Shown here piece after piece: positions 11,250 through 24,559 of a stretch of 64,000 nt of DNA. The stretch comes from Gibbula magus (taxonomy: Eukaryota > Mollusca > Gastropoda > Trochida > Trochidae). The stretch lies in NCBI GenBank assembly GCA_936450465.1, contig CAKZFU010000131.1:1-64000 (forward strand), in the 5' to 3' direction. The notes under the pieces are model-generated. The model was not told the origin of the DNA. It was given only the letters and a program-made list of their open reading frames with translations, and searched no databases. How positions within the stretch are numbered: position 1 is the stretch's first letter; every line of letters begins with the position of its first letter. Both the position numbers and the translations under genes were made by a program.

Positions 11250-14200
11250 CCCAAAAAAATCAGAAAATCATGAATTTTTGGGGGTTTCCGGAAAATCAAA
11301 AATATAAATTTCGATGAAATTTTAACGAAAAAAAATCCAAAAAAAAATCAGAAAATCATGAATTTTTGGGGGTTTCCGGAAAATCAAAAATATAAATTTC
11401 GATGAAATTTTAACGAAAAAAAATCCAAAAAAAATCAGAAAATCATGACTTTTTGGGGGTTTCCGGAAAATCAAAAATATAAATTTCGATGAAATTTTAA
11501 CGAAAAAAAATCCAAAAAAAAATCAGAAAATCATGAATTTTTGGGGGTTTCCGGAAAATCAAAAATATAAATTTCGATGAAATTTTAACGAAAAAAAATC
11601 CAAAAAAAATCAGAAAATCATGACTTTTTGGGGGTTTCCGGAAAATCAAAAATATAAATTTCGATGAAATTTTAACGAAAAAAAATCCCAAAAAAATCAG
11701 AAAATCATGATTTTTTTGGGGTTTCCGTAAAATCAAAAATATAAATATCGATGAAATTTTAACGAAAAAAAATCCAAAAAAAATCAGAAAATCATGATTT
11801 TTTGGGGGTTTCCGTAAAATCAAAAATATAAATATCGATGAAATTTTAACGAAAAAAAATCCAAAAAAAATCAGAAAATCATGAATTTTTTCGGGTTTCC
11901 GTAAAATCAAAAATATAAATTTCGATGAAATTTTAACGAAAAAAAATCCAAAAAAAATCAGAAAATCATTAATTTTTTCGGGTTTCCGTAAAATCAAAAA
12001 TATAAATTTCGATGAAATTTTAACGAAAAAAAAATCCCAAAAAAATCAGAAAATCATGAATTTTTTGGTGTTTCCGTAAAATCAAAAATATAAATTTCGA
12101 TGAAGTTTTAACGAAAAAAAATCCCAAAAGAATCAGAAAATCATGACTTTTTGGGGGTTTCCGGAAAATCAAAAATATAAATTTCGATGAAATTTTAACG
12201 AAAAAAAATCCAAAAAAAATCAGAAAATCATGATTTTTTTGGGGTTTCCGTAAAATCAAAAATATAAATTTCGATGAAATTTTAACGAAAAAAAATCCAA
12301 AAAAAATCAGAAAATCATGAATTTTTTGGGGTTTCCGTAAAATCAAAAATATAAATTTCGATGAAATTTTAACGAAAAAAAATCCCAAAAAAATAAGAAA
12401 ATCATGAATTTTTTGGGGTTTCCGTAAAATCAAAAATATAAATTTCGATGAAATTTTAACGAAAAAAAATCCCAAAAAAATCAGAAAATCATGAATTTTT
12501 GGGGGTTTCCGGAAAATCAAAAATATAAATTTCGATGAAATTTTAGCGAAAAAAAATCCAAAAAAAAATCAGAAAATCATGAATTTTTGGGGGTTTCCGG
12601 AAAATCAAAAATATAAATTTCGATGAAATTTTAACGAAAAAAAATCCAAAAAAAATCAGAAAATCATGATTTTTTGGGGGTTTCCGTAAAATCAAAAATA
12701 TAAATATCGATGAAATTTTAACGAAAAAAAATCCAAAAAAAATCAGAAAATCATGAATTTTTTCGGGTTTCCGTAAAATCAAAAATATAAATTTCGATGA
12801 AATTTTAACGAAAAAAAATCCAAAAAAAATCAGAAAATCATGAATTTTTTCGGGTTTCCGTAAAATCAAAAATATAAATTTCGATGAAATTTTAACGAAA
12901 AAAAAATCCCAAAAAAATCAGAAAATCATGAATTTTTTGGGGTTTCCGTAAAATCAAAAATATAAATTTCGATGAAATTTTAACGAAAAAAAATCCCAAA
13001 AAAATCAGAAAATCATGAATTTTTGGGGGTTTCCGGAAAATCAAAAATATAAATTTCGATGAAATTTTAACGAAAAAAAATCTCCAAAAAATCAGAAAAT
13101 CATGAATTTTTGGGGGTTTCCGGAAAACCAAAAATATAAATTTCGATGAAATTTTAACGAAAAAAAATCCCAAAAAAATCAGAAAATCATGAATTTTTTG
13201 GGGTTTCCGTAAAATCAAAAATATAAATTTCGATGAAATTTTAACGAAAAAAAATCCCAAAAAAAAAACAGAAAATCATGAATTTTTTGGGGTTTCCGTA
13301 AAATCAAAAATATAAATTTCGATGAAATTTTAACGAAAAAAAATCCCAAAAAAATCAGAAAATCATGAATTTTTGGGGGTTTCCGGAAAATCAAAAATAT
13401 AAATTTCGATGAAATTTTAACGAAAAAAAATCCCCAAAAAAACCAGAAAATCATGAATTTTTTGGGGTTTCCGTAAAATCAAAAATATAAATTTCGATGA
13501 AATTTTAACGAAAAAAAATCCCAAAAAAATCAGAAAATCATGAATTTTTGGGGGTTTCCGGAAAATCAAAAATATAAATTTCGATGAAATTTTAACGAAA
13601 AAAAATCCAAAAAAAAATCAGAAAATCATGAATTTTTGGGGGTTTCCGGAAAATCAAAAATATAAATTTCGATGAAATTTTAACGAAAAAAAATCCCAAA
13701 AAAATCAGAAAATCATGAATTTTTGGGGGTTTCCGGAAAATCAAAAATATAAATTTCGATGAAATTTTAACGAAAAAAAATCCAAAAAAAAATCAGAAAA
13801 TCATGACTTTTTGGGGGTTTCCGGAAAATCAAAAATATAAATTTCGATGAAATTTTAACGAAAAAAAATCCCAAAAAAATCAGAAAATCATGAATTTTTG
13901 GGGGTTTCCGTGAAATCAAAAATATAAATTTCGATGAAATTTTAACGAAAAAAAATCCCAAAAAAATCAGAAAATCATGATTTTTTTGGGGTTTCCGTAA
14001 AATCAAAAATATAAATATCGATGAAATTTTAACGAAAAAAAATCCAAAAAAATTCAGAAAATCATGATTTTTTGGGGGTTTCCGTAAAATCAAAAATATA
14101 AATATCGATGAAATTTTAACGAAAAAAAATCCAAAAAAAATCAGAAAATCATGAATTTTTTCGGGTTTCCGTAAACTCAAAAATATAAATTTCGATGAAA

Positions 14201-14650
14201 TTTTAACGAAAAAAAATCCAAAAAAAATCAGAAAATCATTAATTTTTTCGGGTTTCCGTAAAATCAAAAATATCAATTTCGATGAAATTTTAACGAAAAA
14301 AAAATCCCAAAAAAATCAGAAAATCATGAATTTTTTGGGGTTTCCGTAAAATCAAAAATATAAATTTCGATGAAGTTTTAACGAAAAAAAATCCCAAAAG
14401 AATCAGAAAATCATGACTTTTTGGGGGTTTCCGGAAAATCAAAAATATAAATTTCGATGAAATTTTAACGAAAAAAAATCCCAAAAAAATCAGAAAATCA
14501 TGATTTTTTTGGGGTTTCCGTAAAATCAAAAATATAAATTTCGATGAAATTTTAACGAAAAAAAATCCAAAAAAAATCAGAAAATCATGAATTTTTTGGG
14601 GTTTCCGTAAAATCAAAAATATAAATTTCGATGAAATTTTAACGAAAAAA
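11250..14650 (+). repeat. ~3.4-kb higher-order repeat, copy 1
   Basis: Rare variants here recur in the same order about 4,712 bp downstream: CATTAATTTTTTCGGG 11,967 and 16,679, also 14,237 and 18,949; GAAGTTTTAACG 12,102 and 16,815, also 14,372 and 19,085; CCGGAAAACC near 13,120 and 17,835; AAAATATCAATTTCG near 14,270 and 18,985. Similarity fades near 11.25 kb on the left. It stops near 14.65 kb, where this copy changes to TATCGAT monomers and the other does not. The unit spans ~39 monomers. Confidence 0.8.
12660..14100 (+). repeat. ~2.0-kb-offset repeat, copy 1 (partner 14,670-16,100)
   Basis: Within the larger repeat, this stretch is matched about 2,008 bp downstream (about 23 monomers). 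The markers are the A9-TCCC monomer (12,895 and 14,905), the long A-run ending AAACAG (13,265 and 15,273) and AAACCAG (13,442 and 15,450). Copy 1 has CCGGAAAACC and TCTCC/TCCCC variants that the partner lacks. Confidence 0.65.
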
Positions 14651-14669
14651 AATCCAAAAAAAATCAGAA

Positions 14670-16100
14670 AATCATGATTTTTTGGGGGTTTCCGTAAAAT
14701 CAAAAATATAAATATCGATGAAATTTTAACGAAAAAAAATCCAAAAAAAATCAGAAAATCATGAATTTTTTCGGGTTTCCGTAAAATCAAAAATATAAAT
14801 TTCGATGAAATTTTAACGAAAAAAAATCCAAAAAAAATCAGAAAATCATGAATTTTTTCGGGTTTCCGTAAAATCAAAAATATAAATTTCGATGAAATTT
14901 TAACGAAAAAAAAATCCCAAAAAAATCAGAAAATCATGAATTTTTTGGGGTTTCCGTAAAATCAAAAATATAAATTTCGATGAAATTTTAACGAAAAAAA
15001 ATCCCAAAAAAATCAGAAAATCATGAATTTTTGGGGGTTTCCGGAAAATCAAAAATATAAATTTCGATGAAATTTTAACGAAAAAAAATCCCAAAAAAAT
15101 CAGAAAATCATGAATTTTTGGGGGTTTCCGGAAAATCAAAAATATAAATTTCGATGAAATTTTAACGAAAAAAAATCCCAAAAAAATCAGAAAATCATGA
15201 ATTTTTTGGGGTTTCCGTAAAATCAAAAATATAAATTTCGATGAAATTTTAACGAAAAAAAATCCCAAAAAAAAACAGAAAATCATGAATTTTTTGGGGT
15301 TTCCGTAAAATCAAAAATATAAATTTCGATGAAATTTTAACGAAAAAAAATCCCAAAAAAATCAGAAAATCATGAATTTTTGGGGGTTTCCGGAAAATCA
15401 AAAATATAAATTTCGATGAAATTTTAACGAAAAAAAATCCCAAAAAAAACCAGAAAATCATGAATTTTTTGGGGTTTCCGTAAAATCAAAAATATAAATT
15501 TCGATGAAATTTTAACGAAAAAAAATCCCAAAAAAATCAGAAAATCATGAATTTTTGGGGGTTTCCGGAAAATCAAAAATATAAATTTCGATGAAATTTT
15601 AACGAAAAAAAATCCAAAAAAAAATCAGAAAATCATGACTTTTTGGGGGTTTCCGGAAAATCAAAAATATAAATTTCGATGAAATTTTAACGAAAAAAAA
15701 TCCCAAACAAATCAGAAAATCATGAATTTTTGGGGGTTTCCGGAAAATCAAAAATATAAATTTCGATGAAATTTTAACGAAAAAAAATCCCAAAAAAATC
15801 AGAAAATCATGAATTTTTGGGGGTTTCCGTGAAATCAAAAATATAAATTTCGATGAAATTTTAACGAAAAAAAATCCCAAAAAAATCAGAAAATCATGAA
15901 TTTTTTGGGGTTTCCGTAAAATCAAAAATATAAATTTCGATGAAATTTAAACGAAAAAAAATCCCAAAAAAATCAGAAAATCATGAATTTTTGGGGGTTT
16001 CCGGAAAATCAAAAATATAAATTTCGATGAAATTTTAACGAAAAAAAATCCAAAAAAAAATCAGAAAATCATGAATTTTTGGGGGTTTCCGGAAAATCAA
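14670..16100 (+). repeat. ~2.0-kb-offset repeat, copy 2
   Basis: This is the partner of 12,660-14,100, with the same sequence of monomer variants. It bridges the two copies of the 4.71-kb-offset repeat, so at least two rounds of block duplication, with different breakpoints, are needed to explain 11-20 kb. Confidence 0.65.
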
Positions 16101-19100
16101 AAATATAAATTTCGATGAAATTTTAACGAAAAAAAATCCAAAAAAAATCAGAAAATCATGACTTTTTGGGGGTTTCCGGAAAATCAAAAATATAAATTTC
16201 GATGAAATTTTAACGAAAAAAAATCCAAAAAAAAATCAGAAAATCATGAATTTTTGGGGGTTTCCGGAAAATCAAAAATATAAATTTCGATGAAATTTTA
16301 ACGAAAAAAAATCCAAAAAAAATCAGAAAATCATGACTTTTTGGGGGTTTCCGGAAAATCAAAAATATAAATTTCGATGAAATTTTAACGAAAAAAAATC
16401 CCAAAAAAATCAGAAAATCATGATTTTTTTGGGGTTTCCGTAAAATCAAAAATATAAATATCGATGAAATTTTAACGAAAAAAAATCCAAAAAAAATCAG
16501 AAAATCATGATTTTTTGGGGGTTTCCGTAAAATCAAAAATATAAATATCGATGAAATTTTAACGAAAAAAAATCCAAAAAAAATCAGAAAATCATGAATT
16601 TTTTCGGGTTTCCGTAAAATCAAAATATAAATTTCGATGAAATTTTAACGAAAAAAAATCCAAAAAAAATCAGAAAATCATTAATTTTTTCGGGTTTCCG
16701 TAAAATCAAAAATATAAATTTCGATGAAATTTTAACGAAAAAAAAATCCCAAAAAAATCAGAAAATCATGAATTTTTTGGGGTTTCCGTAAAATCAAAAA
16801 TATAAATTTCGATGAAGTTTTAACGAAAAAAAATCCCAAAAGAATCAGAAAATCATGACTTTTTGGGGGTTTCCGGAAAATCAAAAAATATAAATTTCGA
16901 TGAAATTTTAACGAAAAAAAATCCAAAAAAAATCAGAAAATCATGATTTTTTTGGGGTTTCCGTAAAATCAAAAATATAAATTTCGATGAAATTTTAACG
17001 AAAAAAAATCCAAAAAAAATCAGAAAATCATGAATTTTTTGGGGTTTCCGTAAAATCAAAAATATAAATTTCGATGAAATTTTAACGAAAAAAAATCCCA
17101 AAAAAATAAGAAAATCATGAATTTTTTGGGGTTTCCGTAAAATCAAAAATATAAATTTCGATGAAATTTTAACGAAAAAAAATCCCAAAAAAATCAGAAA
17201 ATCATGAATTTTTGGGGGTTTCCGGAAAATCAAAATATAAATTTCGATGAAATTTTAACTAAAAAAAATCCAAAAAAAAATCAGAAAATCATGAATTTTT
17301 GGGGGTTTCCGGAAAATCAAAAATATAAATTTCGATGAAATTTTAACGAAAAAAAATCCAAAAAAAATCAGAAAATCATGATTTTTTGGGGGTTTCCGTA
17401 AAATCAAAAATATAAATATCGATGAAATTTTAACGAAAAAAAATCCAAAAAAAATCAGAAAATCATGAATTTTTTCGGGTTTCCGTAAAATCAAAAATAT
17501 AAATTTCGATGAAATTTTAACGAAAAAAAATCCAAAAAAAATCAGAAAATCATGAATTTTTTCGGGTTTCCGTAAAATCAAAAATATAAATTTCGATGAA
17601 ATTTTAACGAAAAAAAAATCCCAAAAAAATCAGAAAATCATGAATTTTTTGGGGTTTCCGTAAAATCAAAAATATAAATTTCGATGAAATTTTAACGAAA
17701 AAAAATCCCAAAAAAATCAGAAAATCATGAATTTTTGGGGGTTTCCGGAAAATCAAAAATATAAATTTCGATGAAATTTTAACGAAAAAAAATCTCAAAA
17801 AAATCAGAAAATCATGAATTTTTGGGGGTTTCCGGAAAACCAAAAATATAAATTTCGATGAAATTTTAACGAAAAAAAATCCCAAAAAAATCAGAAAATC
17901 ATGAATTTTTTGGGGTTTCCGTAAAATCAAAAATATAAATTTCGATGAAATTTTAACGAAAAAAAATCCCAAAAAAAAAACAGAAAATCATGAATTTTTT
18001 GGGGTTTCCGTAAAATCAAAAATATAAATTTCGATGAAATTTTAACGAAAAAAAATCCCAAAAAAATCAGAAAATCATGAATTTTTGGGGGTTTCCGGAA
18101 AATCAAAAATATAAATTTCGATGAAATTTTAACGAAAAAAAATCCCCAAAAAAACCAGAAAATCATGAATTTTTTGGGGTTTCCGTAAAATCAAAAATAT
18201 AAATTTCGATGAAATTTTAACGAAAAAAAATCCCAAAAAAATCAGAAAATCATGAATTTTTGGGGGTTTCCGGAAAATCAAAAATATAAATTTCGATGAA
18301 ATTTTAACGAAAAAAAATCCAAAAAAAAATCAGAAAATCATGAATTTTTGGGGGTTTCCGGAAAATCAAAAATATAAATTTCGATGAAATTCTAACGAAA
18401 AAAAATCCCAAAAAAATCAGAAAATCATGAATTTTTGGGGGTTTCCGGAAAATCAAAAATATAAATTTCGATGAAATTTTAACGAAAAAAAATCCAAAAA
18501 AAAATCAGAAAATCATGACTTTTTGGGGGTTTCCGGAAAATCAAAAATATAAATTTCGATGAAATTTTAACGAAAAAAAATCCCAAAAAAATCAGAAAAT
18601 CATGAATTTTTGGGGGTTTCCGTGAAATCAAAAATATAAATTTCGATGAAATTTTAACGAAAAAAAATCCCAAAAAAATCAGAAAATCATGATTTTTTTG
18701 GGGTTTCCGTAAAATCAAAAATATAAATATCGATGAAATTTTAACGAAAAAAAATCCAAAAAAATTCAGAAAATCATGATTTTTTGGGGGTTTCCGTAAA
18801 ATCAAAAATATAAATATCGATGAAATTTTAACGAAAAAAAATCCAAAAAAAATCAGAAAATCATGATTTTTTTCGGGTTTCCGTAAAATCAAAAATATAA
18901 ATTTCGATGAAATTTTAACGAAAAAAAATCCAAAAAAAATCAGAAAATCATTAATTTTTTCGGGTTTCCGTAAAATCAAAAATATCAATTTCGATGAAAT
19001 TTTAACGAAAAAAAAATCCCAAAAAAATCAGAAAATCATGAATTTTTTGGGGTTTCCGTAAAATCAAAAATATAAATTTCGATGAAGTTTTAACGAAAAA

Positions 19101-19360
19101 AAATCCCAAAAGAATCAGAAAATCATGACTTTTTGGGGGTTTCCGGAAAATCAAAAATATAAATTTCGATGAAATTTTAACGAAAAAAAATCCCAAAAAA
19201 ATCAGAAAATCATGATTTTTTTGGGGTTTCCGTAAAATCAAAAATATAAATTTCGATGAAATTTTAACGAAAAAAAATCCAAAAAAAATCAGAAAATCAT
19301 GAATTTTTTGGGGTTTCCGTAAAATCAAAAATATAAATTTCGATGAAATTTTAACGAAAA
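15960..19360 (+). repeat. ~3.4-kb higher-order repeat, copy 2
   Basis: This is the downstream partner of the block at 11.25-14.65 kb. It differs from copy 1 by scattered single bases: one missing A in AAAATCAAAATATAAA near 16,622, one extra A near 16,885, TTAACTAAAA near 17,260 and TTCTAACG near 18,391. Close identity over ~3.4 kb of a repetitive background implies duplication of a whole block of monomers, not independent amplification. Confidence 0.8.
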
Positions 19361-20929
19361 AAAATCCCAAAAAAATAAGAAAATCATGAATTTTTTGGGG
19401 TTTCCGTAAAATCAAAAATATAAATTTCGATGAAATTTTAACGAAAAAAAATCCCAAAAAAATCAGAAAATCATGAATTTTTGGGGGTTTCCGGAAAATC
19501 AAAAATATAAATTTCGATGAAATTTTAACGAAAAAAAATCCAAAAAAAAATCAGAAAATCATGAATTTTTGGGGGTTTCCGGAAAATCAAAAATATAAAT
19601 TTCGATGAAATTTTAACGAAAAAAAATCCAAAAAAAATCAGAAAATCATGACTTTTTGGGGGTTTCCGGAAAATCAAAAATATAAATTTCGATGAAATTT
19701 TAACGAAAAAAAATCCAAAAAAAATCAGAAAATCATGATTTTTTGGGGGTTTCCGTAAAATCAAAAATATAAATATCGATGAAATTTTAACGAAAAAAAA
19801 TCCAAAAAAAATCAGAAAATCATGAATTTTTTCGGGTTTCCGTAAAATCAAAAATATAAATTTCGATGAAATTTTAACGAAAAAAAATCCAAAAAAAATC
19901 AGAAAATCATGAATTTTTTCGGGTTTCCGTAAAATCAAAAATATAAATTTCGATGAAATTTTAACGAAAAAAAAATCCCAAAAAAATCAGAAAATCATGA
20001 ATTTTTTGGGGTTTCCGTAAAATCAAAAATATAAATTTCGATGAAATTTTAGCGAAAAAAAATCCCAAAAAAATCAGAAAATCATGAATTTTTGGGGGTT
20101 TCCGGAAAATCAAAAATATAAATTTCGATGAAATTTTAACGAAAAAAAATCCAAAAAAAATCAGAAAATCATGACTTTTTGGGGGTTTCCGGAAAATCAA
20201 AAATATAAATTTCGATGAAATTTTAACGAAAAAAAATCCAAAAAAAAATCAGAAAATCATGAATTTTTGGGGGTTTCCGGAAAATCAAAAATATAAATTT
20301 CGATGAAATTTTAACGAAAAAAAATCCAAAAAAAATCAGAAAATCATGAATTTTTGGGGGTTTCCGGAAAATCAAAAATATAAATTTCGATGAAATTTTA
20401 ACGAAAAAAAATCCCCAAAAAATCAGAAAATCATGATTTTTTTGGGGTTTCCGTAAAATCAAAAATATAAATATCGATGAAATTTTAACGAAAAAAAATC
20501 CAAAAAAAATCAGAAAATCATGATTTTTTGGGGGTTTCCGTAAAATCAAAAATATAAATATCGATGAAATTTTAACGAAAAAAAATCCCAAAAAAATCAG
20601 AAAATCATGAATTTTTTCGGGTTTCCGTAAAATCAAAAATATAAATTTCGATGAAATTTTAACGAAAAAAAATCCAAAAAAAATCAGAAAATCATTAATT
20701 TTTTCGGGTTTCCGTAAAATCAAAAATATAAATTTCGATGAAATTTTAACGAAAAAAAAATCCCAAAAAAATCAGAAAATCATGAATTGTTTGGGGTTTC
20801 CGTAAAATCAAAAATATAAATTTCGATGAAATTTTAACAAAAAAAAATCCCAAAAAAATCAGAAAATCATGAATTTTTGGGGGTTTCCGGAAAATCAAAA
20901 ATATAAATTTCGATGAAATTTTAACGAAA

Positions 20930-23550
20930 AAAAATCCCAAAAAAATCAGAAAATCATGAATTTTTGGGGGTTTCCGGAAAATCAAAAATATAAATTTCGA
21001 TGAAATTTTAACGAAAAAAAATCCCAAAAAAATCAGAAAATCATGAATTTTTTGGGGTTTCCGTAAAATCAAAAATATAAATTTCGATGAAATTTTAACG
21101 AAAAAAAATCCCCAAAAAAAACAGAAAATCATGAATTTTTTGGGGTTTCCGTAAAATCAAAAATATAAATTTCGATGAAATTTTAACGAAAAAAAATCCC
21201 AAAAAAATCAGAAAATCATGAATTTTTGGGGGTTTCCGGAAAATCAAAAATATAAATTTCGATGAAATTTTAACGAAAAAAAATCCCCAAAAAAAACAGA
21301 AAATCATGAATTTTTTGGGGTTTCCGTAAAATCAAAAATATAAATTTCGATGAAATTTTAACGAAAAAAAATCCCAAAAAAATCAGAAAATCATGAATTT
21401 TTGGGGGTTTCCGGAAAATCAAAAATATAAATTTCGATGAAATTTTAACGAAAAAAAATCCAAAAAAAAATCAGAAAATCATGACTTTTTGGGGGTTTCC
21501 GGAAAATCAAAAATATAAATTTCGATGAAATTTTAACGAAAAAAAATCCAAAAAAAATCAGAAAATCATGAATTTTTGGGGGTTTCCGGAAAATCAAAAA
21601 TATAAATTTCGATGAAATTTTAACGAAAAAAAATCCAAAAAAAAATCAGAAAATCATGACTTTTTGGGGGTTTCTGGAAAATCAAAAATATAAATTTCGA
21701 TGAAATTTTAACGAAAAAAAATCCCAAAAAAATCAGAAAATCATGAATTTTTGGGGGTTTCCGTGAAATCAAAAATATAAATTTCGATGAAATTTTAACG
21801 AAAAAAAATCCAAAAAAAATCAGAAAATCATGAATTTTTTGGGGTGTCCGTAAAATCAAAAATATAAATTTCGATGAAATTTTAACGAAAAAAAATCCCC
21901 AAAAAATCAGAAAATCATGAATTTTTTGGGGTTTCCGTAAAATCAAAAATATAAATTTCGATGAAATTTTAACGAAAAAAAATCCCAAAAAAATCAGAAA
22001 ATCATGAATTTTTGGGGGTTTCCGGAAAATCAAAAATATAAATTTCGATGAAATTTTAACGAAAAAAAATCCAAAAAAAAATCAGAAAATCATGACTTTT
22101 TGGGGGTTTCCGGAAAATCAAAAATATAAATTTCGATGAAATTTTAACGAAAAAAAATCCCAAAAAAATCAGAAAATCATGAATTTTTGGGGGTTTCCGT
22201 GAAATCAAAAATATAAATTTCGATGAAATTTTAACGAAAAAAAATCCCAAAAAAATCAGAAAATCATGAATTTTTTGGGGTTTCCGTAAAATCAAAAATA
22301 TAAATTTCGATGAAATTTTAACGAAAAAAAATCCCAAAAAAATCAGAAAATCATGAATTTTTGGGGGTTTCCGGAAAATCAAAAATATAAATTTCGATGA
22401 AATTTTAACGAAAAAAAATCCAAAAAAAAATCAGAAAATCATGAATTTTTTGGGGTTTCCGAAAATCAAAAATATAAATTTCGATGAAATTTTAACGAAA
22501 AAAAATCCCAAAAAAATCAGAAAATCATGAATTTTTTGGGGTTTCCGTAAAATCAAAAATATAAATTTCGATGAAATTTTAACGAAAAAAAATCCCAAAA
22601 AAATCAGAAAATCATGAATTTTTGGGGGTTTCCGGAAAATCAAAAATATAAATTTCGATGAAATTTTAACGAAAAAAAATCCAAAAAAAAATCAGAAAAT
22701 CATGAATTTTTTGGGGTTTCCGAAAATCAAAAATATAAATTTCGATGAAATTTTAACGAAAAAAAATCCAAAAAAAATCAGAAAATCATGAATTTTTTGG
22801 GGTTTCCGTGAAATCAAAAATATAAATTTCGATGAAATTTTAATGAAAAAAAATCCAAAAAAAATCAGAAAATCATGAATTTTTTGGGGTTTCCGTAAAA
22901 TCAAAATTATAAATTTCGATGAAATTTTAACGAAAAAAAATCCCAAAAAAATCAGAAAATCATGAATTTTTTGGGGTTTCCGTAAAATCAAAAATATAAA
23001 TATCGATGAAATTTTAACGAAAAAAAATCCAAAAAAAATCAGAAAATCATGACTTTTTTGGGGTTTCCGTAAAATCAAAAATATAAATATCGATGAAATT
23101 TTAACGAAAAAAAATCCAAAAAAAATCAGAAAATCATGACTTTTTTGGGGTTTCCGTAAAATCAAAAATATAAATTTCGATGAAATTTTAACGAAAAAAA
23201 ATCCAAAAAAAATCAGAAAATCATGAATTTTTTCGGGTTTCCGTAAAATCAAAAATATAAATTTCGATGAAATTTTAACGAAAAAAAATCCAAAAAAAAT
23301 CAGAAAATCATGATTTTTTTGGGGTTTCCGGAAAATCAAAAATATAAATTTCGATGAAATTTTAACGAAAAAAAATCCCAAAAAAATCAGAAAATCATGA
23401 ATTTTTTGGGGTTTCCGGAAAATCAAAAATATAAATTTCGATGAAATTTTAACGAAAAAAAATCCCAAAAAAATCAGAAAATCATGAATTTTTGGGGGTT
23501 TCCGGAAAATCAAAAATATAAATTTCGATGAAATTTTAACGAAAAAAAAT
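20930..23550 (+). repeat. ~2.6-kb block repeated 12.5 kb downstream, copy 1
   Basis: The order of variants matches 33.48-35.85 kb. The offset is about 12,553 bp up to ~22.43 kb and about 12,292 bp after it. The change of 261 bp equals three monomers and is explained by the extra copy at 22,431-22,691. Shared markers include GTTTCTGGAAAATC (21,670 and ~34,224), CCGTGAAATC monomers, TTTCCGAAAATC and paired GACTTTTTTGGGG monomers (~23,050 and ~23,140). Confidence 0.75.
22431..22691 (+). repeat. Three-monomer (261 bp) tandem duplication
   Basis: The trio TTTCCGAAAATC, then GAATTTTTTGGGG with CCGTAAAATC, then GAATTTTTGGGGG with CCGGAAAATC appears here, and the short TTTCCGAAAATC monomer follows again 261 bp on (22,458 and ~22,719). 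The otherwise parallel block at ~34.98 kb has a single copy, so this is a private gain here or a loss there. Confidence 0.75.
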
Positions 23551-24559
23551 CCAAAAAAAAATCAGAAAATCATGACTTTTTGGGGGTTTCCGGAAAATCA
23601 AAAATATAAATTTCGATGAAATTTTAACGAAAAAAAATCCCAAAAAAATCAGAAAATCATGAATTTTTGGGGGTTTCCGGAAAATCAAAAATATAAATTT
23701 CGATGAAATTTTAACGAAAAAAAATCCAAAAAAAAATCAGAAAATCATGACTTTTTGGGGGTTTCTGGAAAATCAAAAATATAAATTTCGATGAAATTTT
23801 AACGAAAAAAAATCCCAAAAAAATCAGAAAATCATGAATTTTTGGGGGTTTCCGTGAAATCAAAAATATAAATTTCGATGAAATTTTAACGAAAAAAAAT
23901 CCCAAAAAAATCAGAAAATCATGAATTTTTTGGGGTTTCCGTAAAATCAAAAATATAAATTTCGATGAAATTTTAACGAAAAAAAATCCCCAAAAAATCA
24001 GAAAATCATGAATTTTTTGGGGTTTCCGTAAAATCAAAAATATAAATTTCGATGAAATTTTAACGAAAAAAAATCCCAAAAAAATCAGAAAATCATGAAT
24101 TTTTGGGGGTTTCCGGAAAATCAAAAATATAAATTTCGATGAAATTTTAACGAAAAAAAATCCAAAAAAAAATCAGAAAATCATGAATTTTTTCGGGTTT
24201 CCGTAAAATCAAAAATATAAATTTCGATGAAATTTTAACGAAAAAAAATCCCAAAAAAATCAGAAAATCATGAATTTTTTGGGGTTTCCGGAAAATCAAA
24301 AATATAAATTTCGATGAAATTTTAACGAAAAAAAATCCCAAAAAAATCAGAAAATCATGAATTTTTGGGGGTTTCCGGAAAATCAAAAATATAAATTTCG
24401 ATGAAATTTTAACGAAAAAAAATCCAAAAAAAAATCAGAAAATCATGACTTTTTGGGGGTTTCCGGAAAATCAAAAATATAAATTTCGATGAAATTTTAA
24501 CGAAAAAAAATCCCAAAAAAATCAGAAAATCATGAATTTTTGGGGGTTTCCGTAAAATC

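Larger units (their letters stand above)
1..22440 (+). repeat. Segment A: satellite of the core variant set
   Basis: This third of the window contains only the core monomer variants: GAATTTTTTGGGG with CCGTAAAA, GAATTTTTGGGGG with CCGGAAAA, GACTTTTTGGGGG, GATTTTTTTGGGG followed by TATCGAT, TTTTTTCGGG, and CCGTGAAATC. I did not see the CCGAAAATC or AAAATTATAAAT forms here; they begin at about 22.46 kb and 22.90 kb. The part before ~10.7 kb is the least regular, with more one-base deletions and short monomers (for example around 3,100-3,200, 5,625-5,640 and 7,795-7,805). No genes or other elements are present. Confidence 0.8.
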
